Shown: positions 52,153-61,720 of the stretch, one piece after another
Layout of the letters: each line of letters begins with the position of its first letter
How positions within the stretch are numbered: the first letter of the stretch is position 1
From: Natrialba sp. SSL1
Lineage (GTDB): Archaea; Halobacteriota; Halobacteria; Halobacteriales; Natrialbaceae
Direction of reading: 5' to 3'
DNA length: 64,000 bases
Assembly: GCF_001861355.1 (NCBI RefSeq)
Contig: NZ_MASN01000030.1
Span: 62,001 to 126,000 of the forward strand
Made by a program: the position numbers and the translations under genes
Notes under the pieces: model-generated
Databases searched by the model: none
What the model saw: only the letters and a program-made list of their open reading frames with translations
Told to the model about the DNA's origin: nothing

Positions 52153-54525
52153 TTACTGTGGACTCGGGTTCGACCCGCTTGCGGAGCCGACCGTCTGCTG
52201 ATCGAACGCCGAGCCGGTGATCGACTTCAGGCGGTCGACGAGCGAGTCTTTCTTCGGTTCGCCCTCGAGTGCAACGTCGAGCACTTCGCTGATGTTCGAG
52301 CACGGGATGATCTCGACCATCTCCTCGTACTCGTCTTCGATCATCACGTCCTGCTCGTTGGCTTTCGGGATGATAACCTTGCTACAGCCGGCCTTGGCGG
52401 CGGCTTCGATCTTGTGGGTGACCCCACCGACCGGGAGCACGTCGCCACGGACCGACAGCGAGCCGGTCATCGCGACCGACTGGTCGACCGGGATGTCCTC
52501 CAGCGCGGAGATGACGGCGGTTGCCACCGTAATGGAGGCGGAGTCGCCGTCGACACCCTGCTGGCCGGCCTGGACGAACTGGATGTGGATGTCCTTCTCC
52601 GAGAGGTCCACGTCGGAGAACTTCTTGATGATCGCCGAGACGTTCTGGACGGACTCCTCGGCCATCTCCTTGAGCTTCCCGGTGGCAATGACCTGTCCGC
52701 CACCCTGTGCGGGTGCGATCTCTGCCATGACGGGCAGCATGATCCCGGAGTCTTCGCCCATGACTGCGAGGCCGTTGACGCGGCCTTCGACGCCATCGTC
52801 GGTGACCTGCAGTTCGTAGTCCTTGCGGCGCTCGATGTAGTCGTCGGCCAGCTGCTGTTCGATCGACCGGGAGCGCTGCTTGGCCTGGAGCACATCGTCA
52901 CGAGTCGTGCGGTCGCGGTCCTCGGCGCGGGCGATGTCGCCAGCGACGCGGACCAGTCCACCGAGGCTGCGGAAGTGCAGCGTCAGGTGGTTCTTCCGAC
53001 CCGAGCGACGCTTGGCCTCGAGGAGCAGTTCCTCGACGGCGTCGCGGGTGAAGTGTGGCAGGCGGCCGTCGCGTTCGACCTCCTGGGCGATGAACCGGGC
53101 GTACTTCCGGCGCATCTCCGGCGTGGACTCGATGGTGTCGTCCATGTAGACCTCGTACCCGTACCCCTTGACACGGTTGCGGAGTGCGGGGTGCATGTTC
53201 TCCATCGCGTCCAGGTTCCCTGCAGCGATCATGATGAAGTCACAGGGGACGGGTTCGGTCTGGACCATCGCGCCCGAGGAGCGCTCGGACTGGCCCGTGA
53301 TGGCGAACTCGCCCTCCTGGATCGCCGTCATCAGCTTCTGCTGGGTGCGCACGTCGAGCGTGTTGATCTCGTCGACGAACAGCACGCCCTTGTTGGACTT
53401 GTGGATCGAGCCCGGTTCGACGCGGTCGTGAGACGGCGTCTCCATCCCACCGGACTGGAACGGGTCGTGGCGAACGTCGCCCAGCAGCGCACCGGCGTGT
53501 GCACCGGTTGCGTCCTCGAACGGTGCCTGGCGCTGCTCGCCGTTGTTGACGATCATGTTCGGCACCATCGCGTCCGTGCCGCGGCTGGTGTAGCGGAAGA
53601 TGAGCCAGATGACACCGGCTGCGATGATCCCCATCAGGATGCTCGCCGGGCTGAGGATCGTGTAGCCGATAATGATCGCAATGATGATCCACATCAGGAT
53701 CGAGCGCATCTGGTTGCGCTTTCGCGCTTCCTCCTTGTGCGCGTCGATAATCTGTTCGCCCTTCCCAGCCGGGACGGTACGGACCTTTGGCTCGTTGCCG
53801 TCGTCCGGGTTGTGATAGACCAGAACGTCCTGCAGATCCTCCTGTGGCAGGAGCTGACTCATCGCCTTTGCCAGCATCGACTTCCCGGTCCCCGGGGAAC
53901 CGATCATCATCACGTGTCGGCGCTGCTTTGCTGCCTTGATGATGATGTCCCGCGCTTCGTCCTGTCCGATAACCTGATCGACGAGCCGGTCGGGAACCTC
54001 GATATCTTCGGTCGACTCGATCTGGAGGCCACCGAGAAGGTCGTCTTCGGCAATCTCCTCGTCTACTTCGACGCCCGGATCGACTTCGACCGTACTACCG
54101 AGGTCGTCGACGGTTTCGATTTCGTCGTCACCGCCATCGTCGTCCGTGACACTTCCAGTAACGCTATTCGTTACGGGATCGTCTCCGCTCTCGGCCTGCT
54201 CGTGGTCGGCATCGTCAGTTCCGAGACCGTCGCTACCGACGGTGATCCGACTCTCCTGTGCATCGTCGCTGGTGACATCAGTTCCGCCGTCGACGTCGTC
54301 TGGGTCACCGGTTTCGTCGGTCGGCGACCGGTCTCCCTGACGCTCCGTCTCCGAAGAGCGAGACGGTGACTGCGACTGAGACTGAGAGTCAGAAGCCTGA
54401 GACTGCGAACGCTCCTCCGTGCGCTCGGTCTCGTGCTCCCGCTCCGTCTCCTGCGCCTGTTCCTCGTCCGGCGCAGCTCCGGAGGCGTCCTCGGGAGGGT
54501 CGTCAACGTTCGTATCGTTGCTCAT
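52153..54525 (-). CDS. lonB: ATP-dependent membrane protease LonB
   Basis: Archaeal membrane-anchored Lon, the main ATP-dependent protease, controlling e.g. carotenoid enzymes and division proteins. 790 residues from the ATG complementary to 54523-54525. Acidic disordered N terminus (about 1-160), AAA domain with Walker A GSPGTGKSML at 209-218, two membrane helices inserted in the AAA domain (RSILMWIIIAIIIGYTIL and MGIIAAGVIWLIFRY), and a C-terminal protease domain with the Ser-Lys dyad S662 (DGDSAS) and K705 (THKIEAA), 43 residues apart as in bacterial Lon. Followed by CPBP protease. Confidence 0.96.
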   Translation of the reverse strand: MSNDTNVDDPPEDASGAAPDEEQAQETEREHETERTEERSQSQASDSQSQSQSPSRSSETERQGDRSPTDETGDPDDVDGGTDVTSDDAQESRITVGSDGLGTDDADHEQAESGDDPVTNSVTGSVTDDDGGDDEIETVDDLGSTVEVDPGVEVDEEIAEDDLLGGLQIESTEDIEVPDRLVDQVIGQDEARDIIIKAAKQRRHVMMIGSPGTGKSMLAKAMSQLLPQEDLQDVLVYHNPDDGNEPKVRTVPAGKGEQIIDAHKEEARKRNQMRSILMWIIIAIIIGYTILSPASILMGIIAAGVIWLIFRYTSRGTDAMVPNMIVNNGEQRQAPFEDATGAHAGALLGDVRHDPFQSGGMETPSHDRVEPGSIHKSNKGVLFVDEINTLDVRTQQKLMTAIQEGEFAITGQSERSSGAMVQTEPVPCDFIMIAAGNLDAMENMHPALRNRVKGYGYEVYMDDTIESTPEMRRKYARFIAQEVERDGRLPHFTRDAVEELLLEAKRRSGRKNHLTLHFRSLGGLVRVAGDIARAEDRDRTTRDDVLQAKQRSRSIEQQLADDYIERRKDYELQVTDDGVEGRVNGLAVMGEDSGIMLPVMAEIAPAQGGGQVIATGKLKEMAEESVQNVSAIIKKFSDVDLSEKDIHIQFVQAGQQGVDGDSASITVATAVISALEDIPVDQSVAMTGSLSVRGDVLPVGGVTHKIEAAAKAGCSKVIIPKANEQDVMIEDEYEEMVEIIPCSNISEVLDVALEGEPKKDSLVDRLKSITGSAFDQQTVGSASGSNPSPQ

Positions 54526-54903
54526 AGAACTCTGTTCGGTACCTGTTTCGAAGGGATTGCCACTGATATACTTTCTCCATGCGTCGAATCGTGTCGAGTG
54601 CCGAAAACGGCGGATAGGGCGGCTAACGGACACGTCCTATATCGGAACGGTACTGGCCTAGATCCGTGTGGACGTGACAGCGAATTACCCGTTACATACA
54701 CAGACACTCACGGGGAGAAACCGGTTTCTCTGCCGAGAACTCGAGACTGGTTCATATAGTACTGGACGTATCTGTCTGCAAAGAGAAGGGGGTGGTCGTG
54801 GTCAACCCCAATAGTGGGGAACGACGGGCGAAACCCGACGTGGGATCACGCTGCCCGCGACCAACTCGCCACGCTTAAGCGCGATGCCAAAACAATGTCC
54901 GGC
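54526..54903. other. Gene-free spacer between lonB and nadM
   Basis: 378 bases holding both divergent promoters. A lonB TATA-like AGTATATC is about 45 bases before its start. A second TATA-like CATATAGT (54752-54759) points right, with two short hairpins downstream (CCCC/GGGG arms at 54806-54819, CGGG/CCCG at about 54826-54838). The nadM box CGCTTAAG lies near 54870. Open frames here look unlike real genes. Confidence 0.5.
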
Positions 54904-55422
54904 ATGACCCGGGGGTTCTACATCGGCCGCTTTCAGCCCTTCCACAACGGCCATTACAACATGGTCGAACGCATCGCCGCCGACGTCGACGAACTCGTCC
55001 TCGGCATCGGCAGCGCCGACAATTCTCACACCGTTCGCAACCCGTTCACCGCCGGCGAGCGAATCATGATGATCACGAAGTCGCTCGTCGACACCGACCT
55101 CGTCACCTACGCGGTCCCCATCGAGGACTTAGAGCGCAACTCCGTCTGGGTGAGCCACGTCCAGAGCATGAGCCCCGACTTCGACGTCGCCTACTCGAAT
55201 AACCCGCTCGTCATCCAACTCTTTCGCGAGGCCGACATCGAAATCCGCCAGTCCCCGATGTTCAACCGGGACGTACTCGAGGGCTCCGAAGTTCGCGAAC
55301 GCATGATCAACGGCGGCGACTGGGAGTCGCTCGTCCCGGAACCGGTCGTCGAAGTTGTCGACGAAATCGGCGGTATCGAGCGCATTCAGATGGTCAGCGG
55401 CTCGGATTCGAACGGCGAGTAG
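54904..55422 (+). CDS. nadM: Nicotinamide-nucleotide adenylyltransferase
   Basis: Makes NAD+ from NMN and ATP. 172 residues, archaeal NadM type. FYIGRFQPFHNGHYNM near 4-19 contains the nucleotidyltransferase HxGH motif; GSADNSHTVRNPFTAGER near 37-54 and VWVSHVQSM near 80 follow. Start at ATG 54904 (ATG 54895, three codons earlier, also possible). Followed three bases after its stop by a membrane protein and then the SAM hydroxide adenosyltransferase family gene. Confidence 0.94.
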   Translation: MTRGFYIGRFQPFHNGHYNMVERIAADVDELVLGIGSADNSHTVRNPFTAGERIMMITKSLVDTDLVTYAVPIEDLERNSVWVSHVQSMSPDFDVAYSNNPLVIQLFREADIEIRQSPMFNRDVLEGSEVRERMINGGDWESLVPEPVVEVVDEIGGIERIQMVSGSDSNGE

Positions 55423-55425
55423 CGC

Positions 55426-55971
55426 GTGTACATCCCGGTTCCAGACCGCTCACAGGGACGAGATCTAACCCGATTTCCTTCGCCGTGGGTGGCGACAACG
55501 ATAGCAATACTCGGCGTCGCTGCACTCGGTGGGATGCTCGTAACGCTCGCCGTTGCCACCGGGATGACGACACCGACGAGCGGCTTTGGTGCACTCAGTA
55601 ATACGCTGCAGAGCCTTTCGATGTACGCAGTCGCGCTGACGTTGACCGCCGGTCTGCCACCGGGCTTTGTCGTGCTCCGACGAGTCATCGACGCAGCAGG
55701 ATCGGGAACAGAGCTTGCACTCGGACCCGGCACGTTCGTCCTACTCTGTCTCGAGTGCTGTGCGCTCGTCAGCGCCGTCGCGAGCTATCCGCTCGTCGTT
55801 ATCTTTGCGGAATTCTTGGGGCCTGGGTTCCAATCAGCGTCGATCGCACTGACGTTCGGACTCGAGTCCGTCGCCGGCGTAACCGGCCACGAGGCGGTCG
55901 CCCTGTTTCTGCTGGCGGTGGTCTGCTGGGCGGTTGCCTGGCTGGTTGCGGCAGTCCGTGGCGAGACCTGA
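55426..55971 (+). CDS. Membrane protein of unknown function
   Basis: 181 residues, GTG start three bases after the nadM stop. Four or five predicted helices (about 22-46, 63-84, 105-127, 133-152, 158-176). A Cys-Cys pair lies in LLCLECCALV. No family recognised. Upstream start choice is weak since no ribosome site is evident, but the frame is free of stops, is hydrophobic throughout and lies in the nadM direction, so co-transcription is probable. Confidence 0.65.
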   Translation: MYIPVPDRSQGRDLTRFPSPWVATTIAILGVAALGGMLVTLAVATGMTTPTSGFGALSNTLQSLSMYAVALTLTAGLPPGFVVLRRVIDAAGSGTELALGPGTFVLLCLECCALVSAVASYPLVVIFAEFLGPGFQSASIALTFGLESVAGVTGHEAVALFLLAVVCWAVAWLVAAVRGET

Positions 55972-56046
55972 GCGGACGGTGGCCCGCTCTCCGACCGCAA
56001 GTTTGGTTCCGAACGACCTTTCCTGAATCGGCGACTTCGATACGGT

Positions 56047-57036
56047 ATGATCACGATCGCGTCGGACTTCGGCTCGCCGTATCCGGCGGCGATGAAGGGC
56101 GTGCTCTGTCAGCGTGTCGGCAACAGTACGGAAATCGGCGCTGGGACCAACTCACCCGCCGAGACCAGACTGGTCGACATCGCCCACGACTTCCCGCGCC
56201 AGGACATCCGGGCGAGCGCCTTCTGGCTGCGCGAAATCCTGCCGTACTACCCACCGGCAGTCCACCTTGTGGTCGTCGACCCCGGCGTCGGCACCGACCG
56301 CGACGCACTCGTCGTCCGCGCGGGCGAACACATCCTCGTCGGACCGGACAACGGCGTCCTGCTGCCCGCCGCCCGCCGACTCGCGGGCGCAAGCGCAGAC
56401 ACAAGTAGAGGAACAGGCACAGGCACGGACGGCGACACGTCGACATCGTCGGCACAACCACTCGAGTACTACGTCATCGACGAAACCGAACTCGAGCCGC
56501 CGGCGGTTGCGGGCCGGGGCGAGTTCCAACGGAGCGCGGACGCGACTGCTGGTCCGGCAAGCAACACGTTCCACGGCCGCGACGTGTTTGCACCCGCTGC
56601 TGGCGACGTTCACGAGTTCGGCCTCGAACGGCGCGACGACCTGATCGAACTCCCCTTCCTCGAGCGGACCGACTCCGTCGTCGACTGCACACTGCCAAGT
56701 GCAACTGTCGACGACGACCGCGCTGAGGGAGAGGTGCTCGTCGTCGACGATTTCGGCAACGCTATTACGAACATTCCCGGGCATTTTCTGACGACAGATG
56801 GCGGTGACGACGATCACGACAACGGCCACGACCACAACTACAACCAGGTACTGGCGAACGGCGAACGCGTTCCCGCTGTGGACACCTTCGCTGCCGTTCC
56901 CGTCGGCGAGCGCCTCGCAACCGTCGGCAGCCACGGCTACGTCGAACTCGATGTCAACCAGGGACGGGGCGACGAGGCGTTCGGCCTCGGGGTTGGTGAT
57001 GCAGTTGTACTCGAGTTCCCCGCGGTCGAGTCGTAG
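56047..57036 (+). CDS. SAM hydroxide adenosyltransferase family (DUF62)
   Basis: 329 residues. The family cleaves S-adenosylmethionine to adenosine and methionine using a water-derived hydroxide; fluorinase and chlorinase are relatives. Motifs: ITIASDFGSPYPAAMKGVL near 2-20 with the catalytic Asp, VDIAHDFPRQDI near 45-56, VVVDPGVGTDRDALVV near 77-92, PDNGVLLPAARRL near 102-114 and FHGRDVFAPAAGDV near 177-190. A low-complexity insert near 117-138 and a His/Asp/Asn run near 256-268 come from six-base repeats. Downstream of nadM on the same strand. Confidence 0.9.
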   Translation: MITIASDFGSPYPAAMKGVLCQRVGNSTEIGAGTNSPAETRLVDIAHDFPRQDIRASAFWLREILPYYPPAVHLVVVDPGVGTDRDALVVRAGEHILVGPDNGVLLPAARRLAGASADTSRGTGTGTDGDTSTSSAQPLEYYVIDETELEPPAVAGRGEFQRSADATAGPASNTFHGRDVFAPAAGDVHEFGLERRDDLIELPFLERTDSVVDCTLPSATVDDDRAEGEVLVVDDFGNAITNIPGHFLTTDGGDDDHDNGHDHNYNQVLANGERVPAVDTFAAVPVGERLATVGSHGYVELDVNQGRGDEAFGLGVGDAVVLEFPAVES

Positions 57037-57142
57037 CGCTGGACGACAAGCGAGGCAACACTAACTGGTGACGGAACAGTTGTGAGCGCCAACGCTGGGG
57101 CTGAGTGGGACGGGTAGACAGGACAAAAACGGACACCAGCTG

Positions 57143-57514
57143 TTAGCTGCCGGTGCCTGACCGTTCGGGATCAATCACGATCTCGCCGTCGTCGTGAATC
57201 GTCACCCCGTGCTGGGCAAACAGAAACGAGATCGAACCGGTTCGCTCATCGATCCGGTGTGTCGAACGCCGTCGCCAGTCGGTGACCAAAGCGTCCAGGG
57301 CGTCCGGATCGATGCTGTTAGCGAGCGGTTCGAGTTCGGCCGGCTCGATGCCCGAAATCGACGAAATGGCGAGTGGAAGCGCCACCGTCACGGGCTCGTA
57401 CTCGCTGTCATCACACCAGAGGTGGTAGGTGCCGCGAGTATCGTCGTGGTAGACCGTCTGGCCAACCGCCTCGTGGACCGGTGTTAAGCGGTCTGATGGA
57501 GCCATGCCGGACAT
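57143..57514 (-). CDS. HalOD1 output-domain protein
   Basis: 123 residues from ATG complementary to 57512-57514 (a start three codons later is possible). Resembles HalOD1 (haloarchaeal output domain): VALPLAISSISGIEPAELEP, ANSIDPDALDALVTDW and ISFLFAQHGVTIHDDGEIVI. Here it stands alone without a receiver or PAS domain. Likely acts as a detached output of a signalling pathway; unproven. A short inverted repeat GTTAA-TGTTAAC type (57534-57546) lies upstream. Confidence 0.82.
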   Translation of the reverse strand: MSGMAPSDRLTPVHEAVGQTVYHDDTRGTYHLWCDDSEYEPVTVALPLAISSISGIEPAELEPLANSIDPDALDALVTDWRRRSTHRIDERTGSISFLFAQHGVTIHDDGEIVIDPERSGTGS

Positions 57515-57726
57515 AACAGCTAGTGGGAAGAGATGTTAACACTTAACACTATTGGCCATTCGGGCACTGTGACCAGTTCGAACACCAGAATGTGGTACCC
57601 GGATGGTCAGAATGTGGTTCGTCCTCGGTATCTGAACAGTTTCCACTCCCACGCTTGCAATACTGACGAGCAGAAAAATCGAAACGCGGTACAGCTATAC
57701 CGCGACGGAAGACAGCGACGAACGCG

Positions 57727-59304
57727 TTACTCGGCGGCGATGACGTCGTCGATGCGGACGATCATCGTCGCGGCTTCGGTCGCGCTCTCGACCGCTTCAC
57801 GCTTGACGTCGGCCGGGTCGACGACACCGGACTCGAGTGGGTCGCCGATCGTGACGTCTTCGCCGTCGGTGATCAGGCCGGCGCGGCCCTCGGATTCGTG
57901 GGCGGCGCGGAGGTCGACGAGTGCGTCGATCGGGTCCTGACCGGTGTTCGCGGCGAGCGTTCGTGGCACGACGTCGAGCGCGTCCGCGAAGGCGGTGACA
58001 GCGAGCTGTTTGCGACCCTCGATCCCGGCGGCTTCCTGGCGGATCTTGTCGGCGATGGCGATCTCGGTGGCACCTGCGCCGGGGACGACCTCGCCCGACT
58101 CGAGTGCGGTGGAGACGACGTCGAGTGCGTCACCGATGGCGCGCTCGAGTTCGTCGACGACGTGTTCGGTGCCGCCGCGGACGAAGACGGTGACGGTCTC
58201 GGCGGCTGCGCCGCCTTCGACGAACGCGAGGTCGTCGTCGCCGTAGTTTTCGGCGCTGATGCGGTCGGCGTGTCCGAAGTCGGCTTCCTCGAGGTCGTCG
58301 AGTGCGCCGACGCGGGTTGCGCCGGTTGCGGAGATGATGTCCTTGGTGTCGCTGCTGCCGACGTTCTCGAAGACGAGGATGCCCTCGTTCGCGAGGAACG
58401 TGCTCACGCGGTCGTCGACGTCATCCGTGGTGATGACGACGTCAGCACCGCTTTCAGCGACGGTTTCGGCGTAGCCCTGCACCTCGCTCTCTTCGGCGTC
58501 GATGGCCGCGTTGAGCTGGTCGATGGAGTCGATGGCGTACTCCGCGTCGACGTCGCCGGTGCGGACGCCGAGTTCGACGTCGAGGACGGCAATCGAGGCG
58601 TCCTCGACCTCCGAGGGCATACCCTCGTGAGCCGGCTCCTCGTCGATGACGATACCGGGGACGAGTTCAGTCGCGTTCGAGGACGCACCGACCTGGGTGT
58701 GAACAGTGACGTTGTCGCGGGCGACGCCTGCGTCGCTCTCGACGTGGCGGACGGCCTCGACGACCGTCTCGGCGAGCGATTCGGCGGTGAGACCGCCGGT
58801 GCCCTTGCCAGTCATGCTGGATTCGGCGACCTGCTTCAGGATCTCGTCGTCGACGGTGGCGTCACCGACCTGTTCGTCGATCGCGTCCTGTGCGATCGAG
58901 GCGGCCTCGTGATAGCCCTCGACGATGGTCGTGGCGTGGACGTCCTGGTCGATGAGGTCTTCTGCCTCACCGAGCAGGTTTCCAGCGATGACGCCCGCGG
59001 TCGTCGTGCCGTCGCCGACTTCCTCCTCCTGGGTCTCGGCGACTTCGACGATCATCTGGGCTGCAGGGTGCTCGATGTCCATCTCGTTCAGGATGGTCGC
59101 GCCGTCGTTGGTGATGACGACCTCACCACTCGAGTCGACGAGCATCTTGTCCATCCCGCGAGGTCCGAGCGTCGTCCGTACGGCCTCGGCAACTGCCTTG
59201 CCGGCCATGATGTTAGACGACTGTGCGTCGCGGCCCTGTGTTCGCTGGCTGTCCTCGCTCATAATGAACATGGGCTGCCCGCCCATGCGTCGCTGTTGTG
59301 CCAT
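57727..59304 (-). CDS. ths3: Thermosome subunit (group II chaperonin)
   Basis: Archaeal ring chaperonin subunit, 525 residues from the ATG complementary to 59302-59304. ATP-binding motifs: [18 protein letters not shown] near 43-60, [14 protein letters not shown] near 94-107 and [17 protein letters not shown] near 400-416. Unlike most haloarchaeal subunits it ends IDDVIAAE without the Gly/Met-rich tail; as I recall, the third Haloferax subunit (HVO_0778) also lacks that tail, so I call it subunit 3. Strong promoter: TATA plus BRE at 59340-59353, short leader with GAGGA. Confidence 0.9.
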   Translation of the reverse strand: MAQQRRMGGQPMFIMSEDSQRTQGRDAQSSNIMAGKAVAEAVRTTLGPRGMDKMLVDSSGEVVITNDGATILNEMDIEHPAAQMIVEVAETQEEEVGDGTTTAGVIAGNLLGEAEDLIDQDVHATTIVEGYHEAASIAQDAIDEQVGDATVDDEILKQVAESSMTGKGTGGLTAESLAETVVEAVRHVESDAGVARDNVTVHTQVGASSNATELVPGIVIDEEPAHEGMPSEVEDASIAVLDVELGVRTGDVDAEYAIDSIDQLNAAIDAEESEVQGYAETVAESGADVVITTDDVDDRVSTFLANEGILVFENVGSSDTKDIISATGATRVGALDDLEEADFGHADRISAENYGDDDLAFVEGGAAAETVTVFVRGGTEHVVDELERAIGDALDVVSTALESGEVVPGAGATEIAIADKIRQEAAGIEGRKQLAVTAFADALDVVPRTLAANTGQDPIDALVDLRAAHESEGRAGLITDGEDVTIGDPLESGVVDPADVKREAVESATEAATMIVRIDDVIAAE

Positions 59305-59339
59305 GATTGAATCCTCATTAACTATGTCGTCAGCACTTC

Positions 59340-59353
59340 TATATAAAAGTTTC
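59340..59353 (-). promoter_or_regulatory. Strong thermosome promoter (BRE + TATA)
   Basis: GAAAC followed by TTTTATATA on the minus strand, about 39 bases before the start; the short leader contains GAGGA. This is the best BRE/TATA match in the window, fitting a highly expressed chaperonin. Confidence 0.75.
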
Positions 59354-59430
59354 CCTCTTGCACCTTCTCCGTCTTGCGATTCTGACACCGACAGCGGAGT
59401 GCTGCCGGGTGTTGTGAAAGTCGGTAGCAA

Positions 59431-59438
59431 AATATGGT
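59431..59438 (+). promoter_or_regulatory. TATA box of the amidohydrolase-like gene
   Basis: AAATATGG centred about 28 bases before ATG 59462; it supports 59462 over further upstream in-frame starts. Confidence 0.55.
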
Positions 59439-59461
59439 TCGACGCACAACGACCGCGTGGG

Positions 59462-60304
59462 ATGCTGGAGCTGGAACACGGGTTTCGCGTCGTCGACAGC
59501 TACGCCCGGCTGGCCCCCGGACGACGCGGCGAACCGCGCGGTCGGACGATCACCCCCGACCGCCTCGAACGGGAGATGCACCAAGCGGGAATCACCAGAT
59601 CGGTCGTCTTTCCACCGGCCGAATCGGAGACGAGCTACGTCGCGGCCAACAACGGCGTCGCCAGACGCAGCGTCGACCGACCGTTCGTCGCGTTCGCCCG
59701 GATCAACGGCTCGCGTCGGCCCGGCGCAACCGCCACGAGCCGCCTCCACAACGTCGTCAACTGCCGCGGCCGAGAGGAGTACCACACGACGCCCGGCGAC
59801 GTCGAAAAGTACGCCTACGACGACCGTTTTCACGGCTTCGTCCTCGATCCACTCACCGACGGCCTGCCGGACGAAGAGGTACTTGAGACGCTCGACGACG
59901 TGGGCCTCCCGTTGATCGTCCGCGGTGGGGCGGACGCGCCACCGGCCGCGCTCGCCGAACCCGTCTTCGGCCGTTCGTTCCCCGTCGTCGTCGCCCACTT
60001 CGGCGGCCACCCGCTCGACCGGGACCACATGCACGAGATGGTAGATTTACTGGACGAGTTCGACGACTGCTACGTGGAGACGAGCTTCGTCCGCTATCGG
60101 GACGTACTCGAGCGCGCGCTACTCGAGCATCCCGACCGCGTCCTCTTCGGCAGCGGTGCGCCGGCCTGTCATCCGAACGTCGCGGTGATGGAGATTCTCA
60201 CGCTCGACGTCTCCGAAGATAAGCTCTGGCGGGCGTTTTCGAAGAATGCGTGTCGCGTGATCGAGGCGCTGTCGCCGGATGCACAGTTCCGGATTCGTCA
60301 CTAA
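59462..60304 (+). CDS. Amidohydrolase-superfamily-like protein
   Basis: 280 residues, TIM-barrel of the amidohydrolase_2 type: [18 protein letters not shown] near 8-25, [60 protein letters not shown] and [20 protein letters not shown]. The usual N-terminal metal motif HxH is replaced by D-S-Y-A-R, so metal binding may differ or be lost, while the later GHP and GSGAP positions remain. Function unknown. Divergent from the thermosome gene. Confidence 0.75.
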   Translation: MLELEHGFRVVDSYARLAPGRRGEPRGRTITPDRLEREMHQAGITRSVVFPPAESETSYVAANNGVARRSVDRPFVAFARINGSRRPGATATSRLHNVVNCRGREEYHTTPGDVEKYAYDDRFHGFVLDPLTDGLPDEEVLETLDDVGLPLIVRGGADAPPAALAEPVFGRSFPVVVAHFGGHPLDRDHMHEMVDLLDEFDDCYVETSFVRYRDVLERALLEHPDRVLFGSGAPACHPNVAVMEILTLDVSEDKLWRAFSKNACRVIEALSPDAQFRIRH

Positions 60305-60397
60305 GGGCTGCGAGTTGAACGGCGAACGCGACGACCGTCTCCCGTCGAATTCCCAGACCTGACAACGATACTCCACTGCTGCGACGAGTGCAGTGAT

Positions 60398-60404
60398 TTA
60401 TAGT
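60398..60404 (+). promoter_or_regulatory. TATA box upstream of the DUF368 gene
   Basis: TTTATAG centred 26 bases before an ATG at 60427, which opens a 48-codon frame ending inside the DUF368 start region; DUF368 itself starts 160 bases after the box. Confidence 0.55.
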
Positions 60405-60562
60405 CGTGCCCCAATACCCGGCACGTATGGACGCGGGATGGATTCGGCTGCGATCACTGGTTGCCCGACACTCGACGAACACCCGGTGTACCCGATGCAC
60501 CCAGCGTATCCAGCACATCCCGAACACTCTGAGCACCCCGAACACCCACCGACCACCAACCA

Positions 60563-61525
60563 ATGGGATATAACGTCGACCAGGGAATCGGCGACCGCCT
60601 CGCCCTCCTCCGGACCTACTGCTACGGCCTCTGTATGGGCATCGCCGATGCTCTCCCCGGCATCTCCGGCGGCACCGTCGCCCTCCTCCTTGGCTTCTAC
60701 AGCCGCCTCATCACCGCCGTCACCGCTCTCACACCCGGCCGCGCACTCGAGGTCCTCCGCGGCTACGACCCCGACCGTCGCGACCGTGCGCGCGAGGCAC
60801 TACTCGAGATGGACTTGCAGTTCCTGCTCCCGCTCGGTATCGGGATGGTAACCGCGGTCGCGCTCATCGGCAGTGCGGTCTCCGCACTCTCCGAATCCCA
60901 GCCGATCGCGCTCTTTGGCTTCTTTATCGGGCTCATCGCCGCCTCGGCGGTGGTCCTCTTTCGGAGTCTACCGTTCAGCACGACGAGACACCTACTCGCT
61001 GCGGGGGCCGGGACCGCGCTGGCGTTGCTCGTCGCGAGTAACGTGCTCCAGCTACCGGGGACCGGACTGGTGCTCATCTTCCTCTCGGGTGCGCTTGCGA
61101 TCAGCGCGATGATCCTCCCCGGCGTCTCGGGCTCGCTTATTCTGATCCTGCTCGGTCAATACGTCGTGATGATGACCGAGTTGAGTGACTTCATTACCGC
61201 GATTGGGCAGTTCGTCTCTGGCGCTGGCTCGGTTGAGGCCGTCTTTGATCCGGGGACGTCCGTCGTCGTCTTCGTTATCGGTGGCCTGGTCGGATTGGTC
61301 ACGATCGCCCGCGTGGTTCGGGCCGCCCTCGACTGGCAGCGCGACCTGACGCTGCTCTTTCTGGTCGGCCTGATCGCCGGCTCGGTGCCTGCGCCGCTGC
61401 ACAACATCGGCGAGGCACACGCCTGGACGAGTGAAGTCATCGGGTTCACGCTCGCGTGGGCGGTACTCGGGGCACTCGTGTTGTTCGCGCTCGATGCGCT
61501 GGCTGGCGGCTTCGACCCAGAATAA
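60563..61525 (+). CDS. DUF368 membrane protein
   Basis: 320 residues, about nine predicted helices. The DUF368 signature GIADALPGISGGTVALLLG lies near 27-45 and is echoed by LPGVSGSLILILLGQY near 188-203, showing two internal repeats like many transporters. DUF368 and related DedA-type proteins have recently been linked to polyprenyl phosphate translocation; in haloarchaea that would mean dolichol-phosphate glycan carriers, but this is inference. A small frame overlaps its start. Confidence 0.85.
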   Translation: MGYNVDQGIGDRLALLRTYCYGLCMGIADALPGISGGTVALLLGFYSRLITAVTALTPGRALEVLRGYDPDRRDRAREALLEMDLQFLLPLGIGMVTAVALIGSAVSALSESQPIALFGFFIGLIAASAVVLFRSLPFSTTRHLLAAGAGTALALLVASNVLQLPGTGLVLIFLSGALAISAMILPGVSGSLILILLGQYVVMMTELSDFITAIGQFVSGAGSVEAVFDPGTSVVVFVIGGLVGLVTIARVVRAALDWQRDLTLLFLVGLIAGSVPAPLHNIGEAHAWTSEVIGFTLAWAVLGALVLFALDALAGGFDPE

Positions 61526-61720
61526 GACCTCTTGTGAGCAGCCCCAGCTAGTCGCTCCCAACTATCTGCTGTGTTGAATAGATGCTGAGTCGTCGGTAGA
61601 AGCGGCCACAGTATCTCAGTTTTAACTCCTAGACGTTTGCGTGAAGGTGCCGAAATTAAGCCCCAGGTGCCGTTTCTACGGTGCATAGTAATTTGTACTA
61701 CAGTACGTTAGATGTTAGCA

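Noticed and set aside
57533-57940. Frame antisense to the thermosome 3' end
   Set aside because: Overlaps a clear conserved gene and is Ser/Thr/Arg-rich shadow sequence.
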